DNA of 24,529 nt, from assembly GCA_964555645.1 (NCBI GenBank), contig CAZKTA010000031.1:1-24529 (forward strand), in the 5' to 3' direction. This document shows positions 24,405 through 24,529 of this stretch, in pieces; the stretch's first letter is position 1; every line of letters starts with the position of its first letter. This DNA comes from DTLC01 sp964555645. Its GTDB lineage: Bacteria > Verrucomicrobiota > Verrucomicrobiia > Limisphaerales > DTLC01. The notes below the pieces were generated by a model. That model saw nothing but the letters and a program-made list of their open reading frames with translations. It was not told the DNA's origin and ran no database searches. The position numbers and the translations under genes are program-made.

Positions 24405-24529
24405 CCAAAGCGACAGGCCAAGGTTGAGCTGACACAGACCCAGACGGTTAACACTGTCTCATTACCTGGCTCATCCGTGCTTTGTGGTTTGGTTGAGCCT
24501 TAATCTTTTGGCTCACAACTGACAATCAA

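Larger units (their letters stand above)
23679..24529. other. Gap without a recognisable gene, containing paired hairpins
   Basis: No intact gene is seen in the last 851 bases. A 130-codon plus-strand frame (24035-24427) runs through the paired hairpins listed separately and has no recognised family or ribosome-binding site. I think it is a structured non-coding or decayed region. A perfect TATAAT occurs at 23951-23956 but lacks a good -35 box. Any gene at the right edge would be cut off by the window. Confidence 0.45.

Noticed and set aside
24035..24427. 130-codon plus-strand ORF at the right end
   Set aside because: No ribosome-binding site, no family resemblance, and it runs straight through two palindromic hairpins, which argues for a structured or non-coding sequence.

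Overview
The window looks like part of a verrucomicrobial chromosome (phylum Verrucomicrobiota, probably a Limisphaerales/Pedosphaera-like lineage). This is inferred from gene content. The IspG is of the large three-domain type shared by Chlamydiae, Verrucomicrobia, Bacteroidetes and plants. A secreted low-complexity propeller-like protein ends in a domain typical of that order, and a DUF6941-type protein and an archaeal-type ApgM are present. Base composition is moderate. Summing the genes I accept gives only about 70 % coding. The long gaps contain at least two recognisable dead genes, so the genome appears to be losing genes, as in a lineage under relaxed selection or host association.

Layout. 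Positions 1-1911 hold a CPBP intramembrane protease, a UPF0173-type metallo-hydrolase and tRNA-Lys(UUU), all on the minus strand. Positions 1912-4005 have no intact gene but carry a multiply broken secreted-protein gene (about 2474-3180). hisF (minus) is divergent from a plus-strand isoprenoid/envelope cluster: cdsA, a dead four-helix-bundle (S23/IVP family) gene, dxr, rseP and ispG. This is the usual cdsA-dxr-rseP neighbourhood, with two MEP-pathway enzymes (Dxr, IspG). uppS, which often precedes cdsA, is not seen. A secreted protein of unknown role follows (11128-12492). After a 0.76-kb gap come minus-strand genes: a large FAD/Fe-S D-2-hydroxyacid dehydrogenase that is translationally close to an RluA-family pseudouridine synthase, then a DEDDy 3'-5' exonuclease, a 32-residue lysine-rich mini-protein with an excellent ribosome-binding site, apgM, a DUF6941-like protein and uvrC. 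htpX (plus) is the last intact gene. The final 0.85 kb has no gene but contains two copies of a composite hairpin.

Most genes are housekeeping: isoprenoid precursors, phospholipid activation, membrane proteolysis, histidine synthesis, glycolysis, nucleotide excision repair and tRNA. I found no CRISPR array, transposase, phage gene or obvious novel multi-gene system. The most interesting items are the lysine-rich mini-protein and the dyad upstream of it, the paired hairpins with changed but still complementary outer arms at 24137-24404, the repeat-derived insertion inside UvrC, and the clear footprints of gene decay. I saw no canonical hairpin-plus-T-run terminators.
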